DNA of 64,000 bases. Source: Fibrobacter sp. (GTDB lineage Bacteria > Fibrobacterota > Fibrobacteria > Fibrobacterales > Fibrobacteraceae). The notes beneath the pieces were generated by a model. The model made no database searches. It was given only the letters and a program-made list of their open reading frames with translations, and was not told the DNA's origin. The stretch spans positions 1 through 64,000 of the forward strand of contig JAGCPF010000063.1 in NCBI GenBank assembly GCA_017642335.1. Reading direction: 5' to 3'. The position numbers and the translations under genes are program-made. Positions 33,555 through 41,629 of the stretch are shown piece after piece. Position 1 is the first letter of the stretch, and the number at the start of each line of letters is the position of its first letter.

Positions 33555-35300
33555 CTATGCGAATGTCTTCAACGCCCTCACGAGTGCGTCGATGTCATCC
33601 GGTGAGTTGTACAATGCGAGGGTGGGTCGCACGGTACTTTCGTAGCCGAAATGGCGGAGAACCGGCTGAGCGCAGTGATGCCCGGTACGTACGGCAACGC
33701 CGTATGCGTCGAGTCTCTTGCCCACTTCTTCGTCGGAATAACCGTCGAGCTTGAAGGCAAGCGCCGAAGCCTTGTTGAGTGCGGTTCCCACAAGGTGGAG
33801 ACCCTTGACAGTCTTCAGTTCCTTGAGGCCGTACTGCAACAGTTCATGTTCCCAGCGGAATACGCACGGCATCCCGATTTCGGAGAGGTACTGGAGGGCA
33901 GCACCTAAGCCAACGGCATCGGCGATGCTTCCGGTTCCCGCTTCGAACTTGTTCGGAATTCCGTTGTAGATGGTGCGTTCAAACGTCACGTCGGCAATCA
34001 TGTTACCGCCGCCATGGTAAGGTCTTGCCGCTTCCAGCAATTCCTTCTTGCCGTAAACGACACCGATACCGGTCGGGGCGAACACCTTGTGTCCAGAGAA
34101 CACGAAGAAGTCTGCGTCGAGGGCGGCAACGTTTACCGGAATGTGCGCGATAGATTGTGCTCCGTCGATGAGGATTCTCACGCCGTGCCTGTGGGCGATG
34201 GCGATCAATTCTTCAATCGGGGTGACCGTGCCGAGAACATTCGAAACGTGTGTCACGGAGACGAACTTGGTGCGCTTCGTGAATAAGGCTTCGTAATCGT
34301 GGAGTTTGAGCTGACCGGTGGAATCACACGGAATCACCTTGATAATCGCGCCCGTTTCTTCGGCGATGAGCTGCCACGGCACGATGTTCGCGTGGTGTTC
34401 CAGGATGGAGACGATGATTTCGTCGCCCGGCTGGAGCGTCGGCTTCACGTAGGCGTTAGCCACCAGGTTGATTGCTTCAGTGGTACCGCGCACGAATACG
34501 ATTTCTTCGGCCGAGGGAGCGCCGATAAAGTCGCGGACAATGCCGCGGGCGTTCTCGTAGGCATCCGTCGATGCAGCCGCGAGCGTATGGGCACCACGGT
34601 GCACGTTGGAGTTCTCGTTTTCGTAGTAGTACTTGATGCGGTCAATGACTTGCTGCGGCCTCTGCGTCGTTGCACCGTTGTCGAGCCATACCAGCGGATG
34701 TCCGTTGATTTGCTTCGAAAGAATCGGGAAGTCGGCGCGGATCTGCGACAGGGTCTTGGAACCGATGCGGATGGAATCGTTGCGGGAATTGGAGCCGCTG
34801 TTAGCGTTGCCGGCCTTGTTCACGGAGTCGCCGCCGAGGGACGTCGGAGCGTCGATCGGGCGAGCATTTTCTGCTGCCTGGGTCTTGGAAAGGACCTTCG
34901 GAGAATACCCCGTTGCAGGCGCAGGCGCCGCCGGGACGTCGCCGAACTGCGACACAAATTCTGCTTCGGGAACCGCAGGGGCTTCCACGGAGTTGAGCCA
35001 GGTATCGGTGGAATTGCCGCCATAAGCGAACGGAGCCGAAGAAGTCGGCTGGTCGCCATAGGTCGCAAACGGATGTTCCCAGTCGAATGCGGGAGTCTGG
35101 TTGATGGCGGCTGCCCCTTGGGCGGCGCTCACTCCCTGAGCCACAGAAGCATTCTGCACTTCGGGTGCCGCGGGAGTTGCAGCATAAGCACTGTCCGTCA
35201 AGTCGGGAAAGTACTCATTTGCCAACTGCTCCAGTTCAGCCGCATTGGGAACTCCGGCGAGCTCTTCCAGCGATCTGGTTTCTGGATTATTCGTAGTCAT
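33555..35300 (-). CDS. cysteine desulfurase with N-terminal encapsulin-targeting extension
   Basis: 581 residues from the ATG at 35300; a TTG 12 bases earlier is less likely. The C-terminal ~400 residues are a SufS-type desulfurase: FPILSKQINGHPLVWLDNGATTQRP, the PLP lysine in DFFVFSGHKVFAPTG and the active cysteine in VRTGHHCAQP (Cys543). The first ~185 residues are low-complexity Ala/Pro/Ser/Asn with short conserved-looking islands (SLEELAGVPNAAELEQLA, FDWEHPFATYGDQP). This is the disordered cargo-loading region of family 2A encapsulin cargo. Its start overlaps the end of the encapsulin gene by 14 bases. It would release sulfur from cysteine as persulfide inside the shell. Confidence 0.94.
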   Translation of the reverse strand: MTTNNPETRSLEELAGVPNAAELEQLANEYFPDLTDSAYAATPAAPEVQNASVAQGVSAAQGAAAINQTPAFDWEHPFATYGDQPTSSAPFAYGGNSTDTWLNSVEAPAVPEAEFVSQFGDVPAAPAPATGYSPKVLSKTQAAENARPIDAPTSLGGDSVNKAGNANSGSNSRNDSIRIGSKTLSQIRADFPILSKQINGHPLVWLDNGATTQRPQQVIDRIKYYYENENSNVHRGAHTLAAASTDAYENARGIVRDFIGAPSAEEIVFVRGTTEAINLVANAYVKPTLQPGDEIIVSILEHHANIVPWQLIAEETGAIIKVIPCDSTGQLKLHDYEALFTKRTKFVSVTHVSNVLGTVTPIEELIAIAHRHGVRILIDGAQSIAHIPVNVAALDADFFVFSGHKVFAPTGIGVVYGKKELLEAARPYHGGGNMIADVTFERTIYNGIPNKFEAGTGSIADAVGLGAALQYLSEIGMPCVFRWEHELLQYGLKELKTVKGLHLVGTALNKASALAFKLDGYSDEEVGKRLDAYGVAVRTGHHCAQPVLRHFGYESTVRPTLALYNSPDDIDALVRALKTFA

Positions 35301-36252
35301 AGTATTCGCCAACCTCTACATCTTCAAGGACTGCAATGGCGTCGTCGGCAAGGATAGCCGCAGAGCAGTACAGGGAAAGCAGGTAAGAAGCGACACCCTT
35401 GTTGTCGATACCGCGGAAACGCACGGAGAGGCCACGAGAGTGTTCGTTCTTGAGACCGGCCTGGAACAGGCCAATCACGCCGCGCTTGGCTTCGCCGGTA
35501 CGCACGAGCAAGATGTTCGTCTTGCCTCCCTGGGACTTCGGATCCTTCACGCCGTCGACGAGGAGCTTGTTCGTCGGAATCAGCGGAATGCCGCGCCAGG
35601 TGAGGAATTTGCCACCGGCGATGTCCACGACAACAGGCGGCACGCCACGGCGGGTGCATTCGCGCTCGAAGGCGGCAATGGCACGCGGGTGGGCGAGGAA
35701 GAAGGACGGTTCCTTCCAAACCTTCGTGATGAGTTCGTCGAGGTCGTCCGGGGTCGGGCGGCCGTCGGCGCGGATCGGCTGGATGCGCTGGGAATCGGCG
35801 ACGTTCTTCAACAGACCGTAATCGTCGTTGTTGATGAGCTGGCTTTCCTGACGTTCGCGGAGCGATTCGATGGCGAGGCCGAGCTGTTCCTGGACCTGGT
35901 CATACGGGGAGCTGTAAACATCTTCGATCGCGGTGTTGACGTTGATGATCGTGGAGATGGAATTGAGCTTGTATTCGCGCGGTTCGGTTTCGTATTCGAC
36001 GTAGCCTTCCGGGATGATGTCGGATTTCTTGGTCTGGCTGCAGAGCACGTCCAGCGGAGTTTCGCCTTCTACGACCTTGTTCACGCGGAACAGACCGGTT
36101 TCAAGGCCCTTGAATTCAAGGAACTTGGTGAGCCACTTGGGAGTCAGCGCACCAAATTGCGGCTTGGTCTTGGTGACGTTCGCCAGGTTGTAGGCAGCCT
36201 TTGCGCCAAGCGCATTGATGCCGGTTTTCTTTTCTGTAGCTTCATTTGCCAT
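35287..36252 (-). CDS. family 2A encapsulin shell protein (SrpI-like)
   Basis: 321 residues, about the normal size. The sequence matches the SrpI/encapsulin shell type: LVNVTKTKPQFGALTPKWL-like ANVTKTKPQFGALTPKWL, VDVLCSQ-like PLDVLCSQTKKS, EYETEPREYKLNSISTIIN, EDVYSSPYDQVQEQLGLAIESLRERQE, and RGIPLIPTNKLLVDG. About 60 subunits of such proteins form a hollow shell. The adjacent desulfurase has the targeting tail and the acetyltransferase completes the known set. A perfect palindrome (36315-36333) lies about 63 bases before the start. Confidence 0.92.
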   Translation of the reverse strand: MANEATEKKTGINALGAKAAYNLANVTKTKPQFGALTPKWLTKFLEFKGLETGLFRVNKVVEGETPLDVLCSQTKKSDIIPEGYVEYETEPREYKLNSISTIINVNTAIEDVYSSPYDQVQEQLGLAIESLRERQESQLINNDDYGLLKNVADSQRIQPIRADGRPTPDDLDELITKVWKEPSFFLAHPRAIAAFERECTRRGVPPVVVDIAGGKFLTWRGIPLIPTNKLLVDGVKDPKSQGGKTNILLVRTGEAKRGVIGLFQAGLKNEHSRGLSVRFRGIDNKGVASYLLSLYCSAAILADDAIAVLEDVEVGEYYDYE

Positions 36253-36311
36253 AGTGGTTTACCTCTTGTTGTGAGTTGTGAAAACTAGATTGTTATAGTT
36301 TGTTCCTGTTG

Positions 36312-36336
36312 TTTCCCTACAATTTTAGTAGGGTTA
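36312..36336. promoter_or_regulatory. palindromic operator CCCTAC-N7-GTAGGG upstream of encapsulin
   Basis: CCCTAC (36315-36320), 7 bases, GTAGGG (36328-36333), perfect. It shares the CCTA(C/T)-N7-(A/G)TAGG form and spacing with 55294-55316 and 57410-57433. Next to it, AGAAAAAGCGATT (36341-36353) resembles the distal end of the six sulfur-box promoters in inverted orientation. Confidence 0.6.
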
Positions 36337-36421
36337 AGTTAGAAAAAGCGATTCTTACTTTGTTGTTATTTATTTGTGTTTCTCGAAGAGATTTTTTAAG
36401 AATTTTGTACTGATTTATTGC

Positions 36422-36442
36422 GCTATAATCTGTTATTATAGC
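36422..36442. other. AT-rich hairpin over stop of Ubl-E1-rhodanese gene
   Basis: GCTATAAT-CTGTT-ATTATAGC, an 8-bp perfect stem on the stop codon at 36436-36438. It may be a weak terminator of that gene; no strong T run follows. Confidence 0.4.
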
Positions 36443-37908
36443 CATGCGCCTTCATGCGAGAACATGATGTCCTTCATGGCGTCGACACCGCCCTTCAGGT
36501 TGTAAAGCGGGCCTGTGTAACCGGCTTCGCGCAGCGTGTTTATCGCGAGGATGCTGCGCTTGCCCTGCTTGCAGATAAAGACGGTATCCTTGTTCGGATC
36601 GAGTTCTTTTTGCCTGCGGGCAAGCTGTCCAATGGGAATCACGACGGCGTTCGGGAAGCGCAGAATCGCGCGTTCGTGCGGTTCGCGTACATCCACGATG
36701 GTCATCGGGTCGCCGTTTTCGATTTTCTTCGCGAGTTCTTCGGGCGTAAAGCCTTCCACCGGAATTTCATTTTCGGTCTTGAGCCCGCAAAGTTCCTCGT
36801 AGTCGATTTCTTCCACGTCGGTGATGGTCGGGTTGCTCCCGCAAATGGGGCACGCCCTGTTGCGTTCCACCTTGAGGATTCTCGAAGTCAAGTTCAGGCT
36901 GTCGATATGCAGGAGCTTTCCGTTCAGATGCTCGCCGATACCCAAGATGAGTTTGAGAGCTTCGTTCGCCTGGATGCTTCCGACAATGCCGGGAAGCGGG
37001 CTAATCGCTCCGCCCTCGGAGCAAGACGGAATGAGCCCTGCCGGCGGGGGAGAAGGGAATTGGCAACGGTAGCACGGGCCGCCATCCAGATTGAAGACGC
37101 TTACCTGGCCTTCGAACTGGTAGATGGCTCCGAATACCACGGGAATGCCGTGCAATGCGCACGCATCGTTGATCAGGTAGCGGGCCTTGTAATTGTCGGA
37201 ACAGTCGACCACCAAATCGTAACCGTCGATTTCTTCCAGGATGTTCGAGGAATCGAGTTTTACCTTTTCGGCGACGAGTTCGATGTTCTTGTTGATGTTC
37301 TTGACCTTGTCCTTGGCCGATGCGACTTTCGGACGCTTGATGTCGCGTGTGCCGTGAAGTACTTGACTCTGCAGGTTTTCGAGCGAGACTTCGTCGAAGT
37401 CGATGACCTTGATGGTACCCACGCCTGCAGCGGCAAGGTACTGGATAACCGGGGAACCGAGCGCGCCTGCACCCGCAACAACGACTTTGGCAGCCTTGAT
37501 GCGCTTTTGGCCCTTGACGCCGATTTCACGCAGCATCAGGTGTTTGCCGAAGCGTTCCACTTCGGAATCATCGAACGAGACCGCCTTTCTTCTTTCGTCC
37601 GAAATGAGGCTGTCTACCGTCGTATTGTCGACAATCGGTGCTCCGCCTGCGATGGCGGGCAGCAACAGGATTTCGGTATCTTCGGGCAGGGGCGTTTCCC
37701 AAAGGGCCTCCACCGTCAGGTTTTTGCCGTTGATATAAATTTGTATGAAGTTCCGGAGCTTGTTGTTGTCGTCGTAAAGGACGTTTTTGGCATCCGGGTA
37801 CATGTCGAGAAGGATGGCGAGAGCCTTTCTCACCGAACTTGCGGGTATCTCGACCTGGGCATTTTTCCCAAAGAAATTCCTGAGAGTAGCAGATATGTAT
37901 ATTTTCAC
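36436..37908 (-). CDS. fusion: ubiquitin-like sulfur carrier, ThiF/MoeB E1 enzyme, rhodanese
   Basis: 490 residues from a GTG at 37908, chosen because GGAGG lies 7 bases upstream; the longer frame to 37980 would start inside the promoter. Residues 1-90 are a MoaD/ThiS-like domain with an internal Gly-Gly (IAGGAP, 88-89). Residues ~115-365 are the E1-like adenylating domain with VAGAGALGSP, GPCYRCQFP and CPICGSNP zinc ligands. Residues ~385-490 are a rhodanese with the active Cys in FICKQGKRS. The enzyme would adenylate and sulfurate a carrier using persulfide from the rhodanese. The fused carrier would have to be cut after GG to work, and two JAMM peptidase genes lie just upstream. The promoter is sulfur box A. 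Confidence 0.9.
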   Translation of the reverse strand: MKIYISATLRNFFGKNAQVEIPASSVRKALAILLDMYPDAKNVLYDDNNKLRNFIQIYINGKNLTVEALWETPLPEDTEILLLPAIAGGAPIVDNTTVDSLISDERRKAVSFDDSEVERFGKHLMLREIGVKGQKRIKAAKVVVAGAGALGSPVIQYLAAAGVGTIKVIDFDEVSLENLQSQVLHGTRDIKRPKVASAKDKVKNINKNIELVAEKVKLDSSNILEEIDGYDLVVDCSDNYKARYLINDACALHGIPVVFGAIYQFEGQVSVFNLDGGPCYRCQFPSPPPAGLIPSCSEGGAISPLPGIVGSIQANEALKLILGIGEHLNGKLLHIDSLNLTSRILKVERNRACPICGSNPTITDVEEIDYEELCGLKTENEIPVEGFTPEELAKKIENGDPMTIVDVREPHERAILRFPNAVVIPIGQLARRQKELDPNKDTVFICKQGKRSILAINTLREAGYTGPLYNLKGGVDAMKDIMFSHEGAWL

Positions 37909-37948
37909 TTTTTCCTCCGTACAAAAAAAGTGTAATTCCGTACACGGC

Positions 37949-38018
37949 CAAATATAGATTGGGCTTTTAACGTTGTCCAATACAATATTTTTATGCAGAA
38001 TTATCGCTTTTTCTTATA
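37949..38018 (-). promoter_or_regulatory. sulfur-box promoter A
   Basis: On the minus strand: conserved upstream block (38018-37975), TTGGAC, an 18-base spacer and TATATT/TATATTTG (+ strand complement of 37949-37956). It drives the Ubl-E1-rhodanese gene. The same module, with the same spacing, lies at 40363, 41630, 47416, 50328 and 51634. Confidence 0.8.
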
Positions 38019-38041
38019 ACGCTTGCAACTGGATTCGTTTT

Positions 38042-38437
38042 TCAGTAATTAATATCTTTTTTGTAATTTCTGATGTCCTTGACACCGTCTTTTGTCACGG
38101 ATAAAATAACATAGACGAGTCCCGGTACCATGTTGTCGTAATCCTCATCCGAGGGAACTGCCGCACAATCAGGGTGCGAATGGTAAAAGCCGATTACCTC
38201 GATTCCGTTACCTTCGATTTCGCGCTCCACCTGGTAAAGGAACAGCGGATCTATCCTGAAATGGGCGGATTTCTGCGTTCCCTGAATCAAGTTGGGGGCT
38301 TCGCGGGTTTCCAAAACTTCAATTTCACCGTTTTCGCCGGATTTCCCGAGCAAAATTCCGCAGCATTCGCCCGGGTAGGCGGCTTTTGCGGCGACCTCCA
38401 TTTGACAAGACGAATTTTTGCTCAGGTTGATTTCCAT
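38042..38437 (-). CDS. JAMM/MPN metallopeptidase (copy 2)
   Basis: 131 residues from the ATG at 38437. A JAMM motif is complete: GECCGILLG with the upstream Glu, then FYHSHPDCAAVPSDED (~residues 85-99). Bacterial JAMM proteins beside ThiS/MoaD-like genes remove C-terminal residues from the carrier or cut it from a conjugate. It follows copy 1 by 75 bases and probably shares its transcript. Its likely target is one of the two carriers at 36436-37908 and 39805-40011. It has no signal peptide. Confidence 0.88.
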   Translation of the reverse strand: MEINLSKNSSCQMEVAAKAAYPGECCGILLGKSGENGEIEVLETREAPNLIQGTQKSAHFRIDPLFLYQVEREIEGNGIEVIGFYHSHPDCAAVPSDEDYDNMVPGLVYVILSVTKDGVKDIRNYKKDINY

Positions 38438-38512
38438 AAAGAATTCCGAAAAGAAGTGCCCCCAGAGTCGGAATTTCACAAGGACCCCGGGGGCACCATT
38501 GTACGGAGTCCT

Positions 38513-38923
38513 TTATTCTATCACCAAGCCTTCGTTGGTGGCATCCACACCTTCGATGTGGAAGGAATTAAGCACCGGTTTTACGCGGTCCTGTAGAGAA
38601 AGAATCAAGTAGCTCGCCTTGCTATCATAAGCGAGACGCTTGTCTTCGTCGGAGGGACGCGACGGCGATTCCGGATGGGAATGCCAGTTGCCAAGCGGGG
38701 TAAGGCCGTTTTGGCGCATGTCCTTGATGGCTGCGAGCTGTTCCTTGGGATCAAGCGAAAAATGTTCGTTCGAATGGTCGATATTCGTGAGCAGGTAGAC
38801 CTTCTCGATATGCTTGTTTTCGCCATCGATACGCCCCGCAATCAGCCCGCAGGCTTCTTCCGGGAGGTTCTTCTCCGCATGCGCGAGGATTTTTCCGTAG
38901 TTGTCTTTTGAAATTGTAATCAT
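38513..38923 (-). CDS. JAMM/MPN metallopeptidase (copy 1)
   Basis: 136 residues from the ATG at 38923 with GAGGAG 6 bases ahead. The JAMM motif is HSHPESPSRPSDED (~81-94), with Glu in LPEEACGLIAG (22-23). It resembles Mec+-type peptidases that act on sulfur-carrier proteins in cysteine biosynthesis. It is part of the tusA-carrier-E1-JAMM unit behind promoter B. A small repeat element (38962-38985) separates it from the E1 gene. Confidence 0.9.
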   Translation of the reverse strand: MITISKDNYGKILAHAEKNLPEEACGLIAGRIDGENKHIEKVYLLTNIDHSNEHFSLDPKEQLAAIKDMRQNGLTPLGNWHSHPESPSRPSDEDKRLAYDSKASYLILSLQDRVKPVLNSFHIEGVDATNEGLVIE

Positions 38924-38961
38924 ATTTCTCTCCTCGAAGCGAGTGTAGCGAGCGTCCCCAC

Positions 38962-38985
38962 ACCTCAAAGGACCGTAGGTCCGCG
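38962..38985. repeat. ACCTCAAAG hairpin repeat, copy 2
   Basis: Shares flanks with 16085-16109 but has a different stem (GGACC/GGTCC here, GCGACC/GGTCGC there). It lies between the E1 and JAMM genes. Confidence 0.55.
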
Positions 38986-38995
38986 CTCTTACCTC

Positions 38996-39805
38996 TTAAT
39001 GCTTCAAGTCGCAAGCCACTTGTTCGTAGTCAATCAGCTGCGTGATGGTCGGGTGCGTACCGCAAACCGCGCAGTCGTCCGTCTTGGTCGGGAGTTTGAC
39101 CTTGCGGAATTCCATGGTAAGCGCATTGTACGTGAGCAGGTAACCCGTGAGCAGGTTGCCCACGCCGAGGATGTACTTGACCGCTTCCATCGCCTGCAAA
39201 CTTCCGATGACACCGCCCATCGCGCCGATGACGCCCGCCTGCTTGCAGGTAGGCACGGCGTCTTTCGGAGGGGGTTCCTTGAACACGCAGCGGTAGCACG
39301 GTCCCTGGCCCGGAACGTATGTCATGAGCTGGCCCTGAAAGCGGATGATGCCCGCATGGGAGAAGGGCTTCTTCGCCATCACGCACGCATCGTTGATGAG
39401 GAACTTCGCCGGGAAATTGTCTGTCCCGTCAATCACGAAATCGTAATCCTTGATGAGGTCAAGGATGTTCTCGCTCGTGACGAACGTGTGGTACGTAATC
39501 ACCTTCACGTCGGGGTTCATCGCTTCCATCGTCTCTTTTGCGGACTGCACCTTCAGCTTGCCCACGTCCTTGGTGGCGTGGATAATTTGGCGCTGCAAAT
39601 TCGAGAGATCCACGACGTCGGCATCGGCAATACCGATAGTGCCGACACCTGCCGCCGCGAGGTACATGGCGGCAGGGGCGCCCAGGCCTCCTGCACCGAT
39701 AATCAGCACCTTCGCGTTCAACAGCTTCTTCTGGCCTTTCGCACCCACCTCTTTCAAGATGATGTGGCGGGAATAGCGCTCGAGTTGTTCATTGGTAAAA
39801 GCCAT
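38996..39805 (-). CDS. ThiF/MoeB-like E1 adenylyltransferase
   Basis: 269 residues. RYSRHIILKEVGAKGQKKLLNAKVLIIGAGGLGAPAAMYLAAAGVG is the E1 signature; zinc ligands are GPCYRCVF and CAVCGTHP, and a possible catalytic Cys lies in AVPTCKQAG. It would activate the C-terminus of the carrier whose gene ends at the start of this one (TAATG overlap at 39805). It has no rhodanese domain, unlike the fused paralogue. The carrier's C-terminal extra residues must be removed first. Confidence 0.93.
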   Translation of the reverse strand: MAFTNEQLERYSRHIILKEVGAKGQKKLLNAKVLIIGAGGLGAPAAMYLAAAGVGTIGIADADVVDLSNLQRQIIHATKDVGKLKVQSAKETMEAMNPDVKVITYHTFVTSENILDLIKDYDFVIDGTDNFPAKFLINDACVMAKKPFSHAGIIRFQGQLMTYVPGQGPCYRCVFKEPPPKDAVPTCKQAGVIGAMGGVIGSLQAMEAVKYILGVGNLLTGYLLTYNALTMEFRKVKLPTKTDDCAVCGTHPTITQLIDYEQVACDLKH

Positions 39806-40011
39806 TAGCAGCCACCTCCCATGAAGTAGAGGAATTCGACGGTATCGCCGTCCTTGAGGGTGGTGGATTCGAACGTGCCGTTTTCGACAAATTCCTCGTT
39901 CACGGAAACCGTGACGTAGAGCGGGTTGTCAATCTTTTCGGCTTCAATAAGTTCTGCGACGGTCAGGCCGTCCTTGTATTCTTTCTTGTTTCCTGCAACA
40001 GTAATAAACAT
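39805..40011 (-). CDS. ThiS/MoaD-like sulfur carrier ending in GGGC
   Basis: 68 residues, a ubiquitin-like beta-grasp fold: MFITVAGNKKEYKDGLTVAELIEAEKI, then VSVNEEFVENGTFESTTLKDGDTVEFLYFMGGGC. The usual thiocarboxylated end is Gly-Gly; here it is followed by Cys or Gly-Cys, so the carrier is made as a precursor and needs trimming. JAMM peptidase genes lie in the same unit. It overlaps the E1 gene by one base and follows tusA-like 40081-40332. Confidence 0.9.
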   Translation of the reverse strand: MFITVAGNKKEYKDGLTVAELIEAEKIDNPLYVTVSVNEEFVENGTFESTTLKDGDTVEFLYFMGGGC

Positions 40012-40047
40012 GTTTGAAATTCCTTTTAGTTAAATGTTTTCGCTGTC

Positions 40048-40068
40048 ATCCCGGATTTATTCCGGGAT
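40048..40068. repeat. ATCCCGGA hairpin repeat (family i)
   Basis: ATCCCGGA-TTTAT-TCCGGGAT, a perfect 8-bp stem between the carrier gene and the TusA gene. Related copies are at 45231-45253 (in the aprA-like gene) and, more diverged, 41768-41786. Confidence 0.75.
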
Positions 40069-40080
40069 CGCCTTTTTCGG

Positions 40081-40332
40081 TTAGTCCCCGACCTTCTTCA
40101 CAATCAGCGTAAACGTTCCGTCCTGATTGTCGGTGAGTCGTAGAATTTCGTGGCCTTCTTCCTTGATGCTGCGCGGCACGTTCTGCACCGGCTCGCCGTC
40201 GTTCAGGCGTACCGAGAGAATCTGCCCGTCCTCGAGCTCTTCGAGCGCGACCTTCGCCTTCACGAAAGTGGTTGGGCACACGACATCGGTAATGTCTATG
40301 GTGTCATCTATCTTAAATTCAGGTTCTGCCAT
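40081..40332 (-). CDS. TusA-like sulfur transfer protein
   Basis: 83 residues from the ATG at 40332, with GGAGG 6 bases ahead; the longer frame to 40365 overlaps the promoter. IDITDVVCPTTFVKAKVALEEL has the TusA catalytic Cys and Pro (Cys-Pro in VVCP), and the sheet with ILSVRLNDGEPVQNV. It carries persulfide sulfur between proteins. It is the first gene behind promoter B and may bring sulfur to the ThiS-like carrier. Confidence 0.9.
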   Translation of the reverse strand: MAEPEFKIDDTIDITDVVCPTTFVKAKVALEELEDGQILSVRLNDGEPVQNVPRSIKEEGHEILRLTDNQDGTFTLIVKKVGD

Positions 40333-40362
40333 TTTTGCCTCCGTACATATTTTGTTTGTTGC

Positions 40363-40432
40363 CAAATATAGAACGCGGCATTTGCTGCGTCCAATACTAA
40401 ATACATATGGCTTTTAATAGGTTTTTTCTATA
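40363..40432 (-). promoter_or_regulatory. sulfur-box promoter B
   Basis: The conserved block (40432-40395 on the minus strand), TTGGAC, an 18-base spacer and TATATT. It drives the TusA-carrier-E1-JAMM-JAMM unit, starting about 25 bases before the TusA start. Confidence 0.8.
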
Positions 40433-40465
40433 AGTTGAACGGTTAAATCAGTTTTGTTGAATAAT

Positions 40466-40501
40466 AAAACGCTCCTGACGTCAAAAAATCACGTCGAGAG
40501 C
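40466..40501 (-). terminator. probable terminator after porin gene
   Basis: On the minus strand GCTCTCGACGT (40501-40491) pairs with ACGTCAGGAGC (40481-40471), with one mismatch, followed by a T-rich stretch (GTTTTATTATT). Confidence 0.65.
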
Positions 40502-40522
40502 GCTGGAGTGTACAACAAAAAC

Positions 40523-41575
40523 CTACTGGATGGTTGCGGTGATGCGGGCGGCTATGGCGACATCGGAGATTTCCTTCTCGCTGTAGGCGCTAATCTGCAA
40601 CTTGGTGCGTTTGCCGAATTTCTTGATGGCGCTGACGGTCCAGGCGATTTCATCGGCACCTTCGGTGATTTCATTGCGATCGCCGACGTATTCAAGTTCC
40701 GCATAGAGGCCGTTCAGGATTCCAGCGGTCGGAATTTCGACACCCACGAAGAACGGGAGGTAATCAGTTCCCTGAGCGTATTCGGACTTGATGCCATTCC
40801 GTGCGCTGAGATTTTCGTCGTCACCCGTGGTGATGTAGGCGATTTCGCCGTAGAGCGCGAAGTTTTTGAAGAAGCTGTAGCTTGCGCGACCTGCGATGCG
40901 GTGCGTGACTTCGGCGGTATGCTGGATCGGGTCGAGAACGTTGCCGCGGTAGGCAGCGCTGATTTTTGCGTCACCGAGTTTGACGGTCTCTTCGAAGCGG
41001 AGGTAGCCCGTGTTGAAGTAGGAATCGTAGGTACCAAGCAAGGCACTGAATGTGGAAATACCTTTCTCGAAGCCGAATGCGATGGCGTCATGCTGGTAAT
41101 CGCGAGCGAGGAATCCGCGCTTGGAGAGATTCACGTCGACATATGTACCGAAGTTGCCTGCCACCGTCCAGTCGGTGCGGAAGCGACCAAACTGCAAGTT
41201 GAACTTGCCGAATTCCGAATTCCACTTGTAATTGGCGTAATAGGTATCGGCGCTAATCTTGTCGAAGCTGAACGTCTTTCCTTCGCCATCCTTGACCTTG
41301 TTGCCGAAGGCGGGCGAGAAAATGCGCAGGTTGATTACGGCGTCGAAGTTGTCGGAAGAGTACTTTCCGCCGACGTTTGCGCGCAGGAAGGAATTGTCCA
41401 GCGTATTGTCTGCTTCGTTGTCGTAAACGGCCTTGATGGCTTGCGCCTGCACGTTTCCGGTGAGTTTGAAAGCGGGTTCATCGGCCTTCTTCGCTTCTTC
41501 GGCGAAGGCAGAGAAGGTGAAGACGGAGGTTGCAAAAACCGCAGCGGCGGCAATCTTCTTGAAAATCTGATTCAT
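40523..41575 (-). CDS. outer-membrane porin, probable sulfate/anion channel
   Basis: 350 residues from the ATG at 41575 (AAGGAG 7 bases upstream). The signal peptide MNQIFKKIAAAAVFATSVFTFSAFA is followed by a beta-barrel-like alternation with aromatic residues and GYLRFEETVKLGDAKISAAYRGN. The last residues end in an ITATIQ strand. It resembles general Gram-negative porins, but no family is clear. Promoter C is a sulfur box, so its likely substrate is sulfate or another sulfur oxyanion. That is inference from regulation. Confidence 0.8.
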   Translation of the reverse strand: MNQIFKKIAAAAVFATSVFTFSAFAEEAKKADEPAFKLTGNVQAQAIKAVYDNEADNTLDNSFLRANVGGKYSSDNFDAVINLRIFSPAFGNKVKDGEGKTFSFDKISADTYYANYKWNSEFGKFNLQFGRFRTDWTVAGNFGTYVDVNLSKRGFLARDYQHDAIAFGFEKGISTFSALLGTYDSYFNTGYLRFEETVKLGDAKISAAYRGNVLDPIQHTAEVTHRIAGRASYSFFKNFALYGEIAYITTGDDENLSARNGIKSEYAQGTDYLPFFVGVEIPTAGILNGLYAELEYVGDRNEITEGADEIAWTVSAIKKFGKRTKLQISAYSEKEISDVAIAARITATIQ

Positions 41576-41629
41576 TCGAAAGCTCCTTGATTGTAGTTGA
41601 ATTTTTTTGTATTGTTTTTTTTGTGCGCA

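Noticed and set aside
35245..37935. long plus-strand frames opposite encapsulin and the Ubl-E1-rhodanese gene
   Set aside because: The minus-strand genes have complete domains and matching ribosome sites; the plus frames have none.
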